Shown piece by piece: positions 43,600-52,213 of a DNA stretch of 64,000 nucleotides. Every line of letters begins with the position of its first letter. Position 1 is the first letter of the stretch. The DNA is from Rhodoflexus caldus. GTDB taxonomy: Bacteria > Bacteroidota > Bacteroidia > Cytophagales > Thermoflexibacteraceae. The notes under the pieces were generated by a model, which did no database searches, was not told the DNA's origin, and was given only the letters and a program-made list of their open reading frames with translations. The stretch lies in the NCBI RefSeq assembly GCF_021206925.1, contig NZ_JAJPRF010000004.1, positions 62,001-126,000 of the forward strand, read 5' to 3'. The position numbers were made by a program, and so were the translations under genes.

Positions 43600-43656
43600 C
43601 TTGTAAATCTGCATTCCTAAATCCGCCGATATGCCTTATTCGGTCAGTTTTTGGCG

Positions 43657-43664
43657 TAACTTTG
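43657..43664 (+). promoter_or_regulatory. -7 element of nuoI (TAACTTTG)
   Basis: TAACTTTG fits TAnnTTTG and ends 8 bases before the ATG at 43673. No convincing -33 element. Confidence 0.45.
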
Positions 43665-43672
43665 CAAGTACT

Positions 43673-44377
43673 ATGTCCTACTTCCAAAACATCCTCACCG
43701 CTGCCCGCACCCTTTGGCAAGGGATTCGCCTAACAGGTAAGCACCTGCGCGATGCCGTCCGCAAACCGCGACAGGGGACGCTGCCCGTGAGCGATACACA
43801 GTATTTCCATCAGGAACAGGGCATCGTAACGCTGCAATATCCCAAAGAGCAACTGCCCGTACCCGACAACGGACGCTATAAGCTGCACAACGAGATAGAA
43901 GACTGCATCGTTTGCGACAAGTGCGCCAAAATTTGCCCCGTCAATTGCATTGATATTGAGGCAATTAAAGCCCCAGAAACCATCGGGACGGCTTCCGACG
44001 GCACGCCTGTTCGCCTCTATGCGGCAAAATTTGACATTGACATGGCAAAATGCTGCTTCTGCGGACTTTGCACCACCGTTTGCCCGACCGAGTGCCTCAC
44101 CATGACCCCCGAATACGATTTCAGCGTATTCAACTTGGAAGAAATGAACTTCAAATTTTCCAAGATGAGCGAGGAAGAAGTTGCCTTGCGTCGCGCTGAG
44201 GCTGCCGAACGGGAAGCCGCCAAAGCCGCTGCCAAGCAATCGGCTGCAACGGCTACTGCCGAGCCTAAAACAGCCGAAACCGCCGCGGAAGGCAGCCCCA
44301 CACCTGCACCCAAACCGGCAGTTAAGCCCAAGTTGGTGATGAAAAAGCCGCCTGCCCCCCCACCTGCCGAACAGTAA
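43673..44377 (+). CDS. nuoI: NADH-quinone oxidoreductase subunit I with long Pro/Ala tail
   Basis: 234 residues. Two 4Fe-4S motifs, CIVCDKCAKICPVNC and CCFCGLCTTVCPTEC, conduct electrons in the peripheral arm of complex I. The start ATG at 43673 is chosen over the upstream 43631. The last ~70 residues after FSKMSEEE are Ala/Glu/Lys then Pro/Ala/Lys-rich (PAPKPAVKPKLVMKKPPAPP), an extension beyond the usual ~160-180 residues. nuoJ follows directly; other nuo genes are absent from the window, so the complex I genes are scattered. Confidence 0.92.
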   Translation: MSYFQNILTAARTLWQGIRLTGKHLRDAVRKPRQGTLPVSDTQYFHQEQGIVTLQYPKEQLPVPDNGRYKLHNEIEDCIVCDKCAKICPVNCIDIEAIKAPETIGTASDGTPVRLYAAKFDIDMAKCCFCGLCTTVCPTECLTMTPEYDFSVFNLEEMNFKFSKMSEEEVALRRAEAAEREAAKAAAKQSAATATAEPKTAETAAEGSPTPAPKPAVKPKLVMKKPPAPPPAEQ

Positions 44378-44380
44378 CGA

Positions 44381-44884
44381 ATGGAAAACGGACTGTTGTT
44401 TTATCCCCTTGCCCTAATGGCGGTCAGTGCCGCGCTGTATGTGCTTTTCACAAGCAACCTGATGCGTGCCGCACTTGCTCTGATGATGGTATTTCTCTCA
44501 TTGGCAGGCATTTACGCGCTGGCAGGGGCAGAGTTTGTCGCCGCAGCGCAAATCATGGTCTATGCGGGCGGCATCCTGATTATCCTTGTTTTCGGGCTGA
44601 TGTTCACCTCTGAAAAAGACGGGCGACCGGCTACCTCTTCCCACCAGTATCAAGGGATAGCTGCTGTTTTGAGCATTGCTCTGCTGACTGCATTGGTTCG
44701 GTTAGGGCTGCATTTGCCGCAGGCAACGCCGCAAGCCGCGCCCCCTTCCATCGCCGATTTGGGAACGGCGCTGCTCACCGACTATGTATTACCTTTGGAA
44801 ACGCTGGCAATGCTGTTGCTGTTGGCATTGGTCGCAAGCGTATATATTGCCGCACAAAATCAAAACAACCCCGATTCGCCATGA
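44381..44884 (+). CDS. nuoJ: NADH-quinone oxidoreductase subunit J
   Basis: 167 residues with five hydrophobic helices. MRAALALMMVFLSLAGIYALAGAEFVAAAQIMVYAGGILIILVFGLM is the family core with the conserved Glu in AEFVA and Tyr-Ala-Gly-Gly. Membrane subunit of complex I. It begins 3 bases after nuoI. NuoK, which usually follows, is missing; instead the stop overlaps (ATGA) the acyltransferase gene. Confidence 0.92.
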   Translation: MENGLLFYPLALMAVSAALYVLFTSNLMRAALALMMVFLSLAGIYALAGAEFVAAAQIMVYAGGILIILVFGLMFTSEKDGRPATSSHQYQGIAAVLSIALLTALVRLGLHLPQATPQAAPPSIADLGTALLTDYVLPLETLAMLLLLALVASVYIAAQNQNNPDSP

Positions 44885-45432
44885 TAGCGCAAATTGCAAA
44901 ATGGTACTTCCGCAGCATAGGCTGGACGATTAAAGGAAGTATTCCGCCCGAAATCAAAAAATGCGTGGTAGTAGCCGCGCCGCACACCACCAACTACGAC
45001 TACCCGATTGCGCTGTCCGTATTTTACACGCTCAACCTGCCCGTTCGTTTTTTGGGAAAAAAGCAACTGTTCCGTTTTCCGTTAGGCATCCTGATGCGGG
45101 CAACGGGCGGCATTCCCGTGGACAGAAGCAAAAACAACAACTTAGTGGAGTACATGGTCAGCCTCTTTGCGAAAAACGACCAACTCTACCTGCTCATCCC
45201 GCCCGAAGGCACGCGCAAAGCCGTTAAAGAGTGGAAAACAGGCTTCTATCGCGTAGCGGAAGCCGCAGGCGTACCTATCATCTTGGGTTATTTGGACTAT
45301 GCCAAAAAAGAAGCAGGTTTCGGCAAAGTATTCTACCCCACAGGCGATATTGAGGCGGACATGAAAGAAATCAAAGCGTTTTACAAAAACATTACGCCCA
45401 AACACCCCGACAAATACCGCACGGAGGAATAA
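44881..45432 (+). CDS. PlsC-like glycerophosphate acyltransferase
   Basis: 183 residues. The catalytic HxxxxD (PHTTNYD), an RFPLGILMRATGGIPVDRS block and the PEGTRK motif of the 1-acylglycerol-phosphate acyltransferase superfamily are present in order. It should attach an acyl chain to a phospholipid precursor. Shorter than classical PlsC (~240) and lacking a long N-terminal membrane helix. Overlaps nuoJ by 4 bases, so translation is coupled. Confidence 0.88.
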   Translation: MIAQIAKWYFRSIGWTIKGSIPPEIKKCVVVAAPHTTNYDYPIALSVFYTLNLPVRFLGKKQLFRFPLGILMRATGGIPVDRSKNNNLVEYMVSLFAKNDQLYLLIPPEGTRKAVKEWKTGFYRVAEAAGVPIILGYLDYAKKEAGFGKVFYPTGDIEADMKEIKAFYKNITPKHPDKYRTEE

Positions 45433-45598
45433 CTGGGGATTTTTGGCGATAGAAATAAAGCATTCAAGCACGCTTTGCCCCTACGTAAGCCCCCGTGCCA
45501 TCCGCTACAAAATCAGTGTTCCAAAAACGCGAAAATCAGATGTAAAATCGTATCTTGGCATGGTAATCATTTTTTACAAACTAAACTCTGCAAACACC

Positions 45599-46081
45599 AT
45601 GAGCGATACACCGCCAAACACCGCCCTCACACCCACAGAAGCGCCTAAGCAAGAGCAAGGCAAATTTGATTTTAACAAGTTGATGGACGATGCCAAAGCT
45701 ATTTTGGGCATCTTACAGGAAAAAGGCAGCGCGGTAGCCAAAGAAATTCAGGAAGAATTAGACGACATCCGCGCCAAAATGGCCGATGAGACCACCCGCG
45801 AGGAGTACAAGAAAAAGGCAATGGACACTTTCGCATCCATCAAAAGCCGCGTGAAAGAGCTTGCCGATGATGCTGATGACGAAGTAAAGGAAACCTTTGC
45901 GGAGTTACGTCAGGAATTTGACGAAAAAGTAGCCAAAGCCAAAAGCGGCGAACTGATGAAAGAAATTCGCGAAGAATTGGAAGAGTTCAAAGAAGATGTA
46001 CAGGAGGCCTTCACAGGGCTAAAAACCCGCTTTTTCGGTGAAAAGAAAGCCGACGATGCGGGCAATAAGCAGGATGCATAG
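45599..46081 (+). CDS. Charged amphipathic-helix protein of unknown function
   Basis: 160 residues, no signal peptide. After a Pro/Thr-rich head (~25), it is almost wholly helical with repeated Glu/Asp/Lys/Ala blocks (QEELDDIRAKMADET, KSRVKELADDADDEVKE, REELEEFKEDVQEAF), similar to apolipoprotein/LEA-like or YtxH-type helices. The ATG at 45599 is chosen over an upstream start at 45443, whose extra residues are not conserved-looking. Possible membrane-surface or stress-protection role, inferred from composition only. Confidence 0.6.
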   Translation: MSDTPPNTALTPTEAPKQEQGKFDFNKLMDDAKAILGILQEKGSAVAKEIQEELDDIRAKMADETTREEYKKKAMDTFASIKSRVKELADDADDEVKETFAELRQEFDEKVAKAKSGELMKEIREELEEFKEDVQEAFTGLKTRFFGEKKADDAGNKQDA

Positions 46082-46112
46082 GTAAAAATTTAGTTGTATA
46101 TTTCGCAAAGAC

Positions 46113-46138
46113 GCTAAAAAAATTAGCCTCTTTTTTTT
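46113..46138 (+). terminator. Possible terminator after the charged-helix gene
   Basis: Short stem GCTAA / TTAGC with a 5-base loop, then CTC and eight T's. The stem is only 5 bp, so confidence is limited. Confidence 0.45.
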
Positions 46139-46222
46139 ATCCGTCAGCTATTGTCGCCCTTTCAATCCAATTTACCTTGTCAAACTTCCCCAAAAATCGG
46201 ATAGAAGCGTGCAGCCTTTGCG

Positions 46223-46230
46223 TACCTTTG
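46223..46230 (+). promoter_or_regulatory. -7 element of rsmA (TACCTTTG)
   Basis: TACCTTTG fits TAnnTTTG and ends only 4 bases before the first ATG at 46235, so transcription would start at or near the start codon. No clear -33 element. Confidence 0.5.
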
Positions 46231-46234
46231 CCCT

Positions 46235-47011
46235 ATGATGGAGAAAGTAAAGCCCAAAAAACACTTAGGACAGCATTTCCTTAAAGATTTAAATATTGCA
46301 GAACGCATTGCGGGTTTGCTGTCGGGGCATGGCGGCTACCGAAAGGTGCTGGAAATAGGGCCGGGTATGGGCGTGCTGACGCAGTTTCTGGCAAAAAACA
46401 CCGCTTGTGAACTGCATCTGGCAGAAGTGGACAGCGAATCAGTCGCCTATTTACATAAAGTCGGCTATGTGCCTGACAATCAACTGCATCATGCCAACTT
46501 TTTGGAAATGAACCTGACTGAACTTGCACAGAGCGAACCTTTGGCGCTGGTCGGTAATCTGCCGTATAATATTTCTTCGCAAATATTTTTTAAGATGCTG
46601 GAAAACAGGCATTTCATCCCTGAAATGGTCTGTATGATACAGAAAGAAGTGGCAGAGCGGATAGCTGCCAAACCGGGCGGTAAGGAATACGGCATCCTGA
46701 GCGTATTGTTACAGGCCTTTTACGACATCCGCTATGAGTTTACCGTACATGAGCACGTATTTCAGCCGCCGCCGAAGGTTAAGTCGGCAGTAATTACCTT
46801 GCGCCGCAATGCTACCGCTCAACTTGGTTGCGATGAAAGGCGATTTTTTACGGTTGTTAAAACGGCATTTAATCAGCGTCGGAAAACTTTACGCAATGCA
46901 CTGAAGCCTTTGGGTATCCCTGAGGCTGCTGCCAATCTGCCGTTATTGGATTTACGCGCAGAAAGGCTCGGCGTAGCAGAGTTTGTAGAGCTGACCAATG
47001 CATTGGGCTAA
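46235..47011 (+). CDS. rsmA: 16S rRNA dimethyladenosine transferase
   Basis: 258 residues. KHLGQHFLKD, a glycine-rich SAM site VLEIGPGMGVLTQFL, LVGNLPYNISSQIFFK (catalytic NLPY motif) and VQKEVAERIAAKPGGKEYGILSVL are classic KsgA/RsmA. Methylates the two conserved adenosines near the 3' end of 16S rRNA. Two consecutive ATG codons (46235, 46238) are equally plausible. It ends 3 bases from the convergent Rieske gene. Confidence 0.96.
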   Translation: MMEKVKPKKHLGQHFLKDLNIAERIAGLLSGHGGYRKVLEIGPGMGVLTQFLAKNTACELHLAEVDSESVAYLHKVGYVPDNQLHHANFLEMNLTELAQSEPLALVGNLPYNISSQIFFKMLENRHFIPEMVCMIQKEVAERIAAKPGGKEYGILSVLLQAFYDIRYEFTVHEHVFQPPPKVKSAVITLRRNATAQLGCDERRFFTVVKTAFNQRRKTLRNALKPLGIPEAAANLPLLDLRAERLGVAEFVELTNALG

Positions 47012-47014
47012 TCA

Positions 47015-47338
47015 CTACAACTCAATTTCCACTCCTTTTTCCGATACGGTAATCGGATAGGTTTTCAGCGGAGGACATCCGTTGCCTGACAGTTCTTCCC
47101 CATTTTTCAGCGAAAACGTGTATCCATGCCAAGGGCATTGAATTTTGCAATCGGGTAACACGCGGCCTTTGTGCATGGCAGCCCGCTGATGCGTACATTC
47201 ATTGCTGACGGCAAAAAATCCCTCCGGCGTATGCGTCAGGCAAATTTCCAGCTTATCGGCGCGTATGAGTGCAGTGGCGTAAAGCGGCACTTGTTCGTCG
47301 GCCTCCGCCAGTGTAGGAAAAAGGACGTATTGGGGCAT
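47015..47338 (-). CDS. Rieske-type 2Fe-2S ferredoxin-like protein
   Basis: 107 residues. CTHQ...CPWHGYTF supplies the two Cys and two His ligands of a Rieske cluster. No signal peptide or membrane helix, so a soluble electron carrier (NirD/BphF-like). No oxygenase partner adjacent. Convergent with rsmA, separated by 3 bases. Confidence 0.88.
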   Translation of the reverse strand: MPQYVLFPTLAEADEQVPLYATALIRADKLEICLTHTPEGFFAVSNECTHQRAAMHKGRVLPDCKIQCPWHGYTFSLKNGEELSGNGCPPLKTYPITVSEKGVEIEL

Positions 47339-47528
47339 GTTGCTAATAAGGTTTGACTACCTGAGTGAGTGCGCAAATTAAAGCATATTGCATTTTAGTT
47401 TTTACCGCGAAGCACGCAAGTTTTTACGGCAGATAAGAGAACGGTTTTTTTGACCAATTACTCAGGATGAAAGCCAACATAGCACTGCGTTATTCATCCA
47501 GAAATGCCAAAAAGAGGACATCATTCAA

Positions 47529-50500
47529 TTACTCCCTGACAAGTTGCAGCCAGCCTTTGAACTCAAAAGGTTGTAAACTGCCGTCGGGCAGCGGGCGATT
47601 GGCTTGCAAGCGGTAGTAGTAAGTTCCGGCAGGCAGCCCTTCGCCGTCCCAGTTCTGTTGGTAGTTGTCGGTGCTGAACAGTAGCCCGCCCCAACGGTTG
47701 AACAGTTCCAGCCTGTGCGAACGATACAGTGGCAGTTGCGGAATCACGAAGCGGTCGTTACGCCCGTCGTTGTTAGGTGTAATCACATTCGGAATATTGA
47801 TGGCGTGTTCAAAATCCAGACAAACGTCATTGCTCCAACTCTCTCTGCCTGTGCCTGCCTCTATGGCGCGGATGCGGAAGCAATGGCGGAAACCATCCAA
47901 CACATTAATACCTTTGAAATTCAATGCGTTAGCCGTTCCAATGCGGGTAAAAGCTGTTGCATCATCTAATTTGCGCCAAACTTCGTAACGCGCCACTTGC
48001 GGCCACCCCTGATAGGCTGTCCAAGTCAGCAAAATTGTATTTTCCCGTGCTTCGGCGCGCAGTTGTATGATTGTGTGCGGATTGCCTGTATCGGTGCTGC
48101 AAGTGCCTGTTTGCGAACTTCGCACAATGCGATATTCATAGCGGTTGGCATCAGTATTGAGGTTGCGGTCGGTAAATAGCGTGTCCGTAGGGCGCACTGT
48201 CCCTATCGGTACAAAATCGGCACTGCCCATGCGTCTTTCTATCTGAAAAGCCTGCGGTAAATCGGGCGCACCGCTGATGCGAAAACGCACCTGCACCTGT
48301 GTGTCGTCGGTAGGTACGACGCTTACTGCCCATATTCTGATGGCAGTTGCATCAAAATAGACAGGCAAATTGAGCAGTGCGGCGGAGAGACAACCCACGG
48401 CGCTGCGTTCGCTCACACGAAGTTGTTTGGGCAACGTACTGTTATTCCACAAAACGACAATGCGGCTGCTGTCTGCGGAGGCTTCGGTGATTGTGCCGCC
48501 GCTGATTTGCCAGCTAAAACGTGAACCGCTCAGCCCGACCACCTCATAGCGATAGCCCCCTAAGTGATTGGCACAAATCAGGCTGTCGCTTTGTACCAAA
48601 CGCGGACGCGGCAGCGGATGGACGGTAACAGGCAAGTTGATTGCCTCACCAACACAGCCCAATGCAGTGGTTTCTATGGCCTGCACACGCCCTTGCAAAG
48701 GTTGCAAACTGCCGTTGAGGCTGTTCCAGCGGATGGTAACAGCGCTTGTGCCGTTGCCCGAAATAATTGTTCCGCCTTGTACTTCCCAGCGGTAGCGCGA
48801 ATTGGCTGCGCCATTGACTTGATAAGTGGCTGTACTGCTTTCGCAAATTGCGTTGCTGCCTGTAACGGCAGTTGCCGAAGGAGTGGGTTTCAACCAGACG
48901 GTCAGTGTATCGGAAGTGCCGAAGCAACGCGCAACAGGGGTTGTCAGCGTTTCCGTTGCCCATACTTTTACGGGCAAAGCGGCAGTACTTCCGGCAGGGA
49001 ATACGACATTGCGCCAATTGATGACAACGGTATTCGTTCCCTGACCGCTTGTGATAGTGCCGCCGCCCTGCGTAAACCACTGATAAACAGCGCCTGGACT
49101 GCTCACGGGCAACTGATAACGGACATTGCCTGCGGCTGTTACGCACAAAGTATCTGCTTCGCCGATGGGTCGGGGCGGCTGTAAGTTCAGCCCGACCGCT
49201 ACACGGAGCGTATCGCCGCCAAAGGTGCAAAGGGCTGCATCGGCATATTGTACGCTTACGCTTGCCTGCGGATTCACTGTACCCCAATTGACTTGAATAG
49301 CGGCTGTGCCCTGCCCTGAAACAAGCGTACCGCCCGTTACCTGCCAGCGATAAGTAAGCCCTGCGCGTGGATTAGCAATCCGATAGGCTATATTTTGCAC
49401 GCCCGAGCAGGCAGTAGTTGCGCCCTGTATCTGCAATTTGGGCAGGCGCGGCGTTATCGTAATCAGAAAAGTATCGTTTCGGCTGCAAATGCCTGCGCTG
49501 TCGCGGCGGATATAGGTCAGTGTGCGCGCCACAGTATCGCTCAATGTCAAACGAAAAATCGGGTTGGCAATGTTGGCGGCTGAAAGATTGGCGGCTGGTG
49601 TCCAACTGTAACGGCTGCCTTCCATCGGGGCGGAGCCGATGCGCACGGTATCGCCGCTGCACACGTGCACTGTGCGGTTGATATTGGGTGCAACAGGTTG
49701 TCGGCTCACGGTTATCTGTACCGTATCGCGCGATTCGCAGCCTTGTGCATTGCGCACACGCAAAACGTAGGTGCGCACCAAGGGCGTGCTGCCACTGTGC
49801 TGAATTGTTGCCAAAGGATTGGCGACGGTTGCACTGCTCAAATCGGTGGCGGGTGTCCAGAGGTAGGTCAGTCCTGCCACGGGTGCGCTGCCCAATCGCA
49901 CGGGCTGCCCTGCGCATACCTGCACGTCTGCACCTGCCTGCGCTTGCGGACGGCGATAAACGATTACGTCTGTTGTATCGCGCACCAGGCAGTTGTTATT
50001 GCTGATGGTCAGGATGTAGCGCGTTTGTACCGAATCGGCAGTGATGGCAGCCGTCCGCAAGGTCGGATTGGCAACCGTGTCGGAAGATAGCCCCGCCGCA
50101 GGAGACCAGCGGTAGCGCAGCCCCGTTATTCTTTCAAAACCCAAGGAAACGGCATCGCCTGCACAAACCCGCACCGTTCGCCTGCCGACAGGATGCGCAA
50201 TGCGCGGCGCCACGCGAATCAGTACGGTATCGCGGCGCGTACAGCTTCCAAGCGCGTTGCTGACAGTCAGGATGTAGCGCAACTGCTGCTCCTGTGCGGT
50301 AGCATTAATCCGCAGCAAAGGGTTGGCAACAGTGGCATCGGAAAGCCCTGTGGCAGGCGACCATTGGTAGCGCAAGCTGCTTTGCGGGGCAATGCCCAAC
50401 CGCACGGTCGTATCGCCGCAAATCTGCAAATCAGGCCCCGCATTGGCTATTACATTGCGCAGCACGCGGATTTCTACTGTATCGCGCACCAAACAATTGT

Positions 50501-51995
50501 TAGCAGCCTGTACGGTAAGGACATAGCGACGCACCACCGAATCGGCATCATTGACGACAAGTCCCGTAAACGTGGGATTGGCAACGGTGGAACTGCTCAA
50601 TCCTGCGGCAGGCGACCACGTATAGGCAAATCCCTGCACGGGTGCAATGCCTATCTGCTGCGTTTGTCCGCTGCACAGGCGGAAGGTTTTGATGCCCCGC
50701 GCAATGGCAGGGGCTACGGTTATTTCAACGGTATCAGAATTGGAACAACCGGGCGGAGCAATCAGCGTGGCAGTTTGCACATAGCGCAGTTTAAGCGGTT
50801 CTGTTCCGTTATTGACAGGCGTAAAGGTTGGGCTTGCTACCTGCGGATTGCTCAGAAATGACAACGGTGCGCCATCTAATGCCGTCCATTGGTAGCGATA
50901 GCCGGAGAGTGCCTGCGGTGCATTCTGAAAAGGCACACCTGAACAGGCCAGCGCATCGGGGCCTGCATTGGCAACCCTGCCGGGTACATTGACGATAATT
51001 TCATCTACCCTGCCGCAAATATTACTACCGGTCAAGGTGTCTTTGGTAACAAAATAACTCAGGCGTAAGAGCTGCGGGCTGTTGTTGGTAACGGTCAGTG
51101 TCGGGTTGGGGATGTTGGGATTGCTCAGGCCGGTGGTCGGAAACCATGAATAGCGGTACTGCTCACCGGGCACGGGAGGCGTGCCAAGTTGTATGGTTTG
51201 CCCGTGGCAGGCCGTCAGGTCATTGCCTGCAAAAGCCGATGCGGCTACCACAGGGTCGGTCAGCATGGTAAAGTTCTTGATGGAATGGCGGTCGGTAGAG
51301 CCACCCGTGGCGGCAGTGAAGCCAAAGTAACCGGGGAAATTGATATTGAACTGCCCGCGTACCACAGGCGTGCCATTGATAGACACAACCACCAGCCCGT
51401 TCTGATAGGTGATGCGACAGCGTTGGTACTCATTGGAGCGCAAGGGCAGCGTTGCAGAGGTGGGTTGCGGCGGCTGCGGACATTCGGAGTAGTCGCGTTG
51501 GCCTTGCTCAAACCGAATTTGCACATTGGGAACGGGTGTTGCCCCCAAACAATTCTGCCATGTATCCAGTACTATCATCAGCCCCCTTGGGCGCGGCGGT
51601 ATGCCAATGCCGCCGCCTGCCACTGCTCCCGTCGGCGGATTGGCAAGGAAGCAGAAGGCAATGCCATCGGCGGCTGTTCCTTCCCACATCCGAAACTCAA
51701 ATTCTGCCGTCCAACGCTGGCAGGTGGCTAAATTGAGCGCACTTTGATAGAAAACAGAACCACTGGTGAAGTTCAGCGGGTCAGTCAGTATAAGCTCATC
51801 GCGGTCGGTGTCCACATCGCCACCTGTGTCGCCTGTATATGCCTGCCCTGCCAGCCGCCAGCCGTTGGTGTTCAACGGATTACCTTTTAATTCCGCAAAT
51901 ACTGTTGTTTGTGCGTGCAGTTGGTGCCACAGGAAAAGTGCAAACAGGCACAACGGCAATCGTTTTGCCGCCCGAGAGAGTAGTTCCATTTTCAT
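47529..51995 (-). CDS. Very large T9SS-secreted protein with lectin-like N-terminus and repeats
   Basis: 1,488 residues. Signal peptide (first ~28), then a legume-lectin-like domain (WRLAGQAYTGDTGGD, TAEFEFRMWEG-type strands, GLMIVLDTWQN), seven ~85-residue PKD-like repeats (each with a CxGxxxxLG opening and W-P-A-x-G-L-S), four more PKD-like modules, two fibronectin III-like segments, and a C-terminal gliding-type sorting domain (NVITPNNDGRNDRFVIP, LELFNRWGGLLFS, NWDGEGLPAGTYYYRL). That domain directs secretion through T9SS to the cell surface. Many paired cysteines lie in the repeats. Likely an adhesin or surface-binding protein; ligand unknown. Confidence 0.9.
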   Translation of the reverse strand: MKMELLSRAAKRLPLCLFALFLWHQLHAQTTVFAELKGNPLNTNGWRLAGQAYTGDTGGDVDTDRDELILTDPLNFTSGSVFYQSALNLATCQRWTAEFEFRMWEGTAADGIAFCFLANPPTGAVAGGGIGIPPRPRGLMIVLDTWQNCLGATPVPNVQIRFEQGQRDYSECPQPPQPTSATLPLRSNEYQRCRITYQNGLVVVSINGTPVVRGQFNINFPGYFGFTAATGGSTDRHSIKNFTMLTDPVVAASAFAGNDLTACHGQTIQLGTPPVPGEQYRYSWFPTTGLSNPNIPNPTLTVTNNSPQLLRLSYFVTKDTLTGSNICGRVDEIIVNVPGRVANAGPDALACSGVPFQNAPQALSGYRYQWTALDGAPLSFLSNPQVASPTFTPVNNGTEPLKLRYVQTATLIAPPGCSNSDTVEITVAPAIARGIKTFRLCSGQTQQIGIAPVQGFAYTWSPAAGLSSSTVANPTFTGLVVNDADSVVRRYVLTVQAANNCLVRDTVEIRVLRNVIANAGPDLQICGDTTVRLGIAPQSSLRYQWSPATGLSDATVANPLLRINATAQEQQLRYILTVSNALGSCTRRDTVLIRVAPRIAHPVGRRTVRVCAGDAVSLGFERITGLRYRWSPAAGLSSDTVANPTLRTAAITADSVQTRYILTISNNNCLVRDTTDVIVYRRPQAQAGADVQVCAGQPVRLGSAPVAGLTYLWTPATDLSSATVANPLATIQHSGSTPLVRTYVLRVRNAQGCESRDTVQITVSRQPVAPNINRTVHVCSGDTVRIGSAPMEGSRYSWTPAANLSAANIANPIFRLTLSDTVARTLTYIRRDSAGICSRNDTFLITITPRLPKLQIQGATTACSGVQNIAYRIANPRAGLTYRWQVTGGTLVSGQGTAAIQVNWGTVNPQASVSVQYADAALCTFGGDTLRVAVGLNLQPPRPIGEADTLCVTAAGNVRYQLPVSSPGAVYQWFTQGGGTITSGQGTNTVVINWRNVVFPAGSTAALPVKVWATETLTTPVARCFGTSDTLTVWLKPTPSATAVTGSNAICESSTATYQVNGAANSRYRWEVQGGTIISGNGTSAVTIRWNSLNGSLQPLQGRVQAIETTALGCVGEAINLPVTVHPLPRPRLVQSDSLICANHLGGYRYEVVGLSGSRFSWQISGGTITEASADSSRIVVLWNNSTLPKQLRVSERSAVGCLSAALLNLPVYFDATAIRIWAVSVVPTDDTQVQVRFRISGAPDLPQAFQIERRMGSADFVPIGTVRPTDTLFTDRNLNTDANRYEYRIVRSSQTGTCSTDTGNPHTIIQLRAEARENTILLTWTAYQGWPQVARYEVWRKLDDATAFTRIGTANALNFKGINVLDGFRHCFRIRAIEAGTGRESWSNDVCLDFEHAINIPNVITPNNDGRNDRFVIPQLPLYRSHRLELFNRWGGLLFSTDNYQQNWDGEGLPAGTYYYRLQANRPLPDGSLQPFEFKGWLQLVRE

Positions 51996-52141
51996 CTTTG
52001 CAATTACGTATTGGAAAGATACGTCTGAAGCGCTGTCCGCACCTTGGGAAGCGGATAAACTTTATCGGGCATACCTTCCATTACAAATATACACAAACAT
52101 GATAGGTCTTATAGCCCCCTCAGGTTCATGTGCATTTTGAC

Positions 52142-52176
52142 AAAAGGCCACAAGAGCATAAACGTCTTGTGGCCTT
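52142..52176 (-). terminator. Terminator of the RND efflux operon
   Basis: Perfect 12-bp stem AAGGCCACAAGA / TCTTGTGGCCTT (52144-52155, 52165-52176) with a 9-base loop, then TTTT-rich on the minus strand. About 40 bases after the stop of the outer-membrane component. Confidence 0.9.
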
Positions 52177-52213
52177 GCAGTTTGTAGCAGGACTTGGAAT
52201 TGCTTGCTTATGC

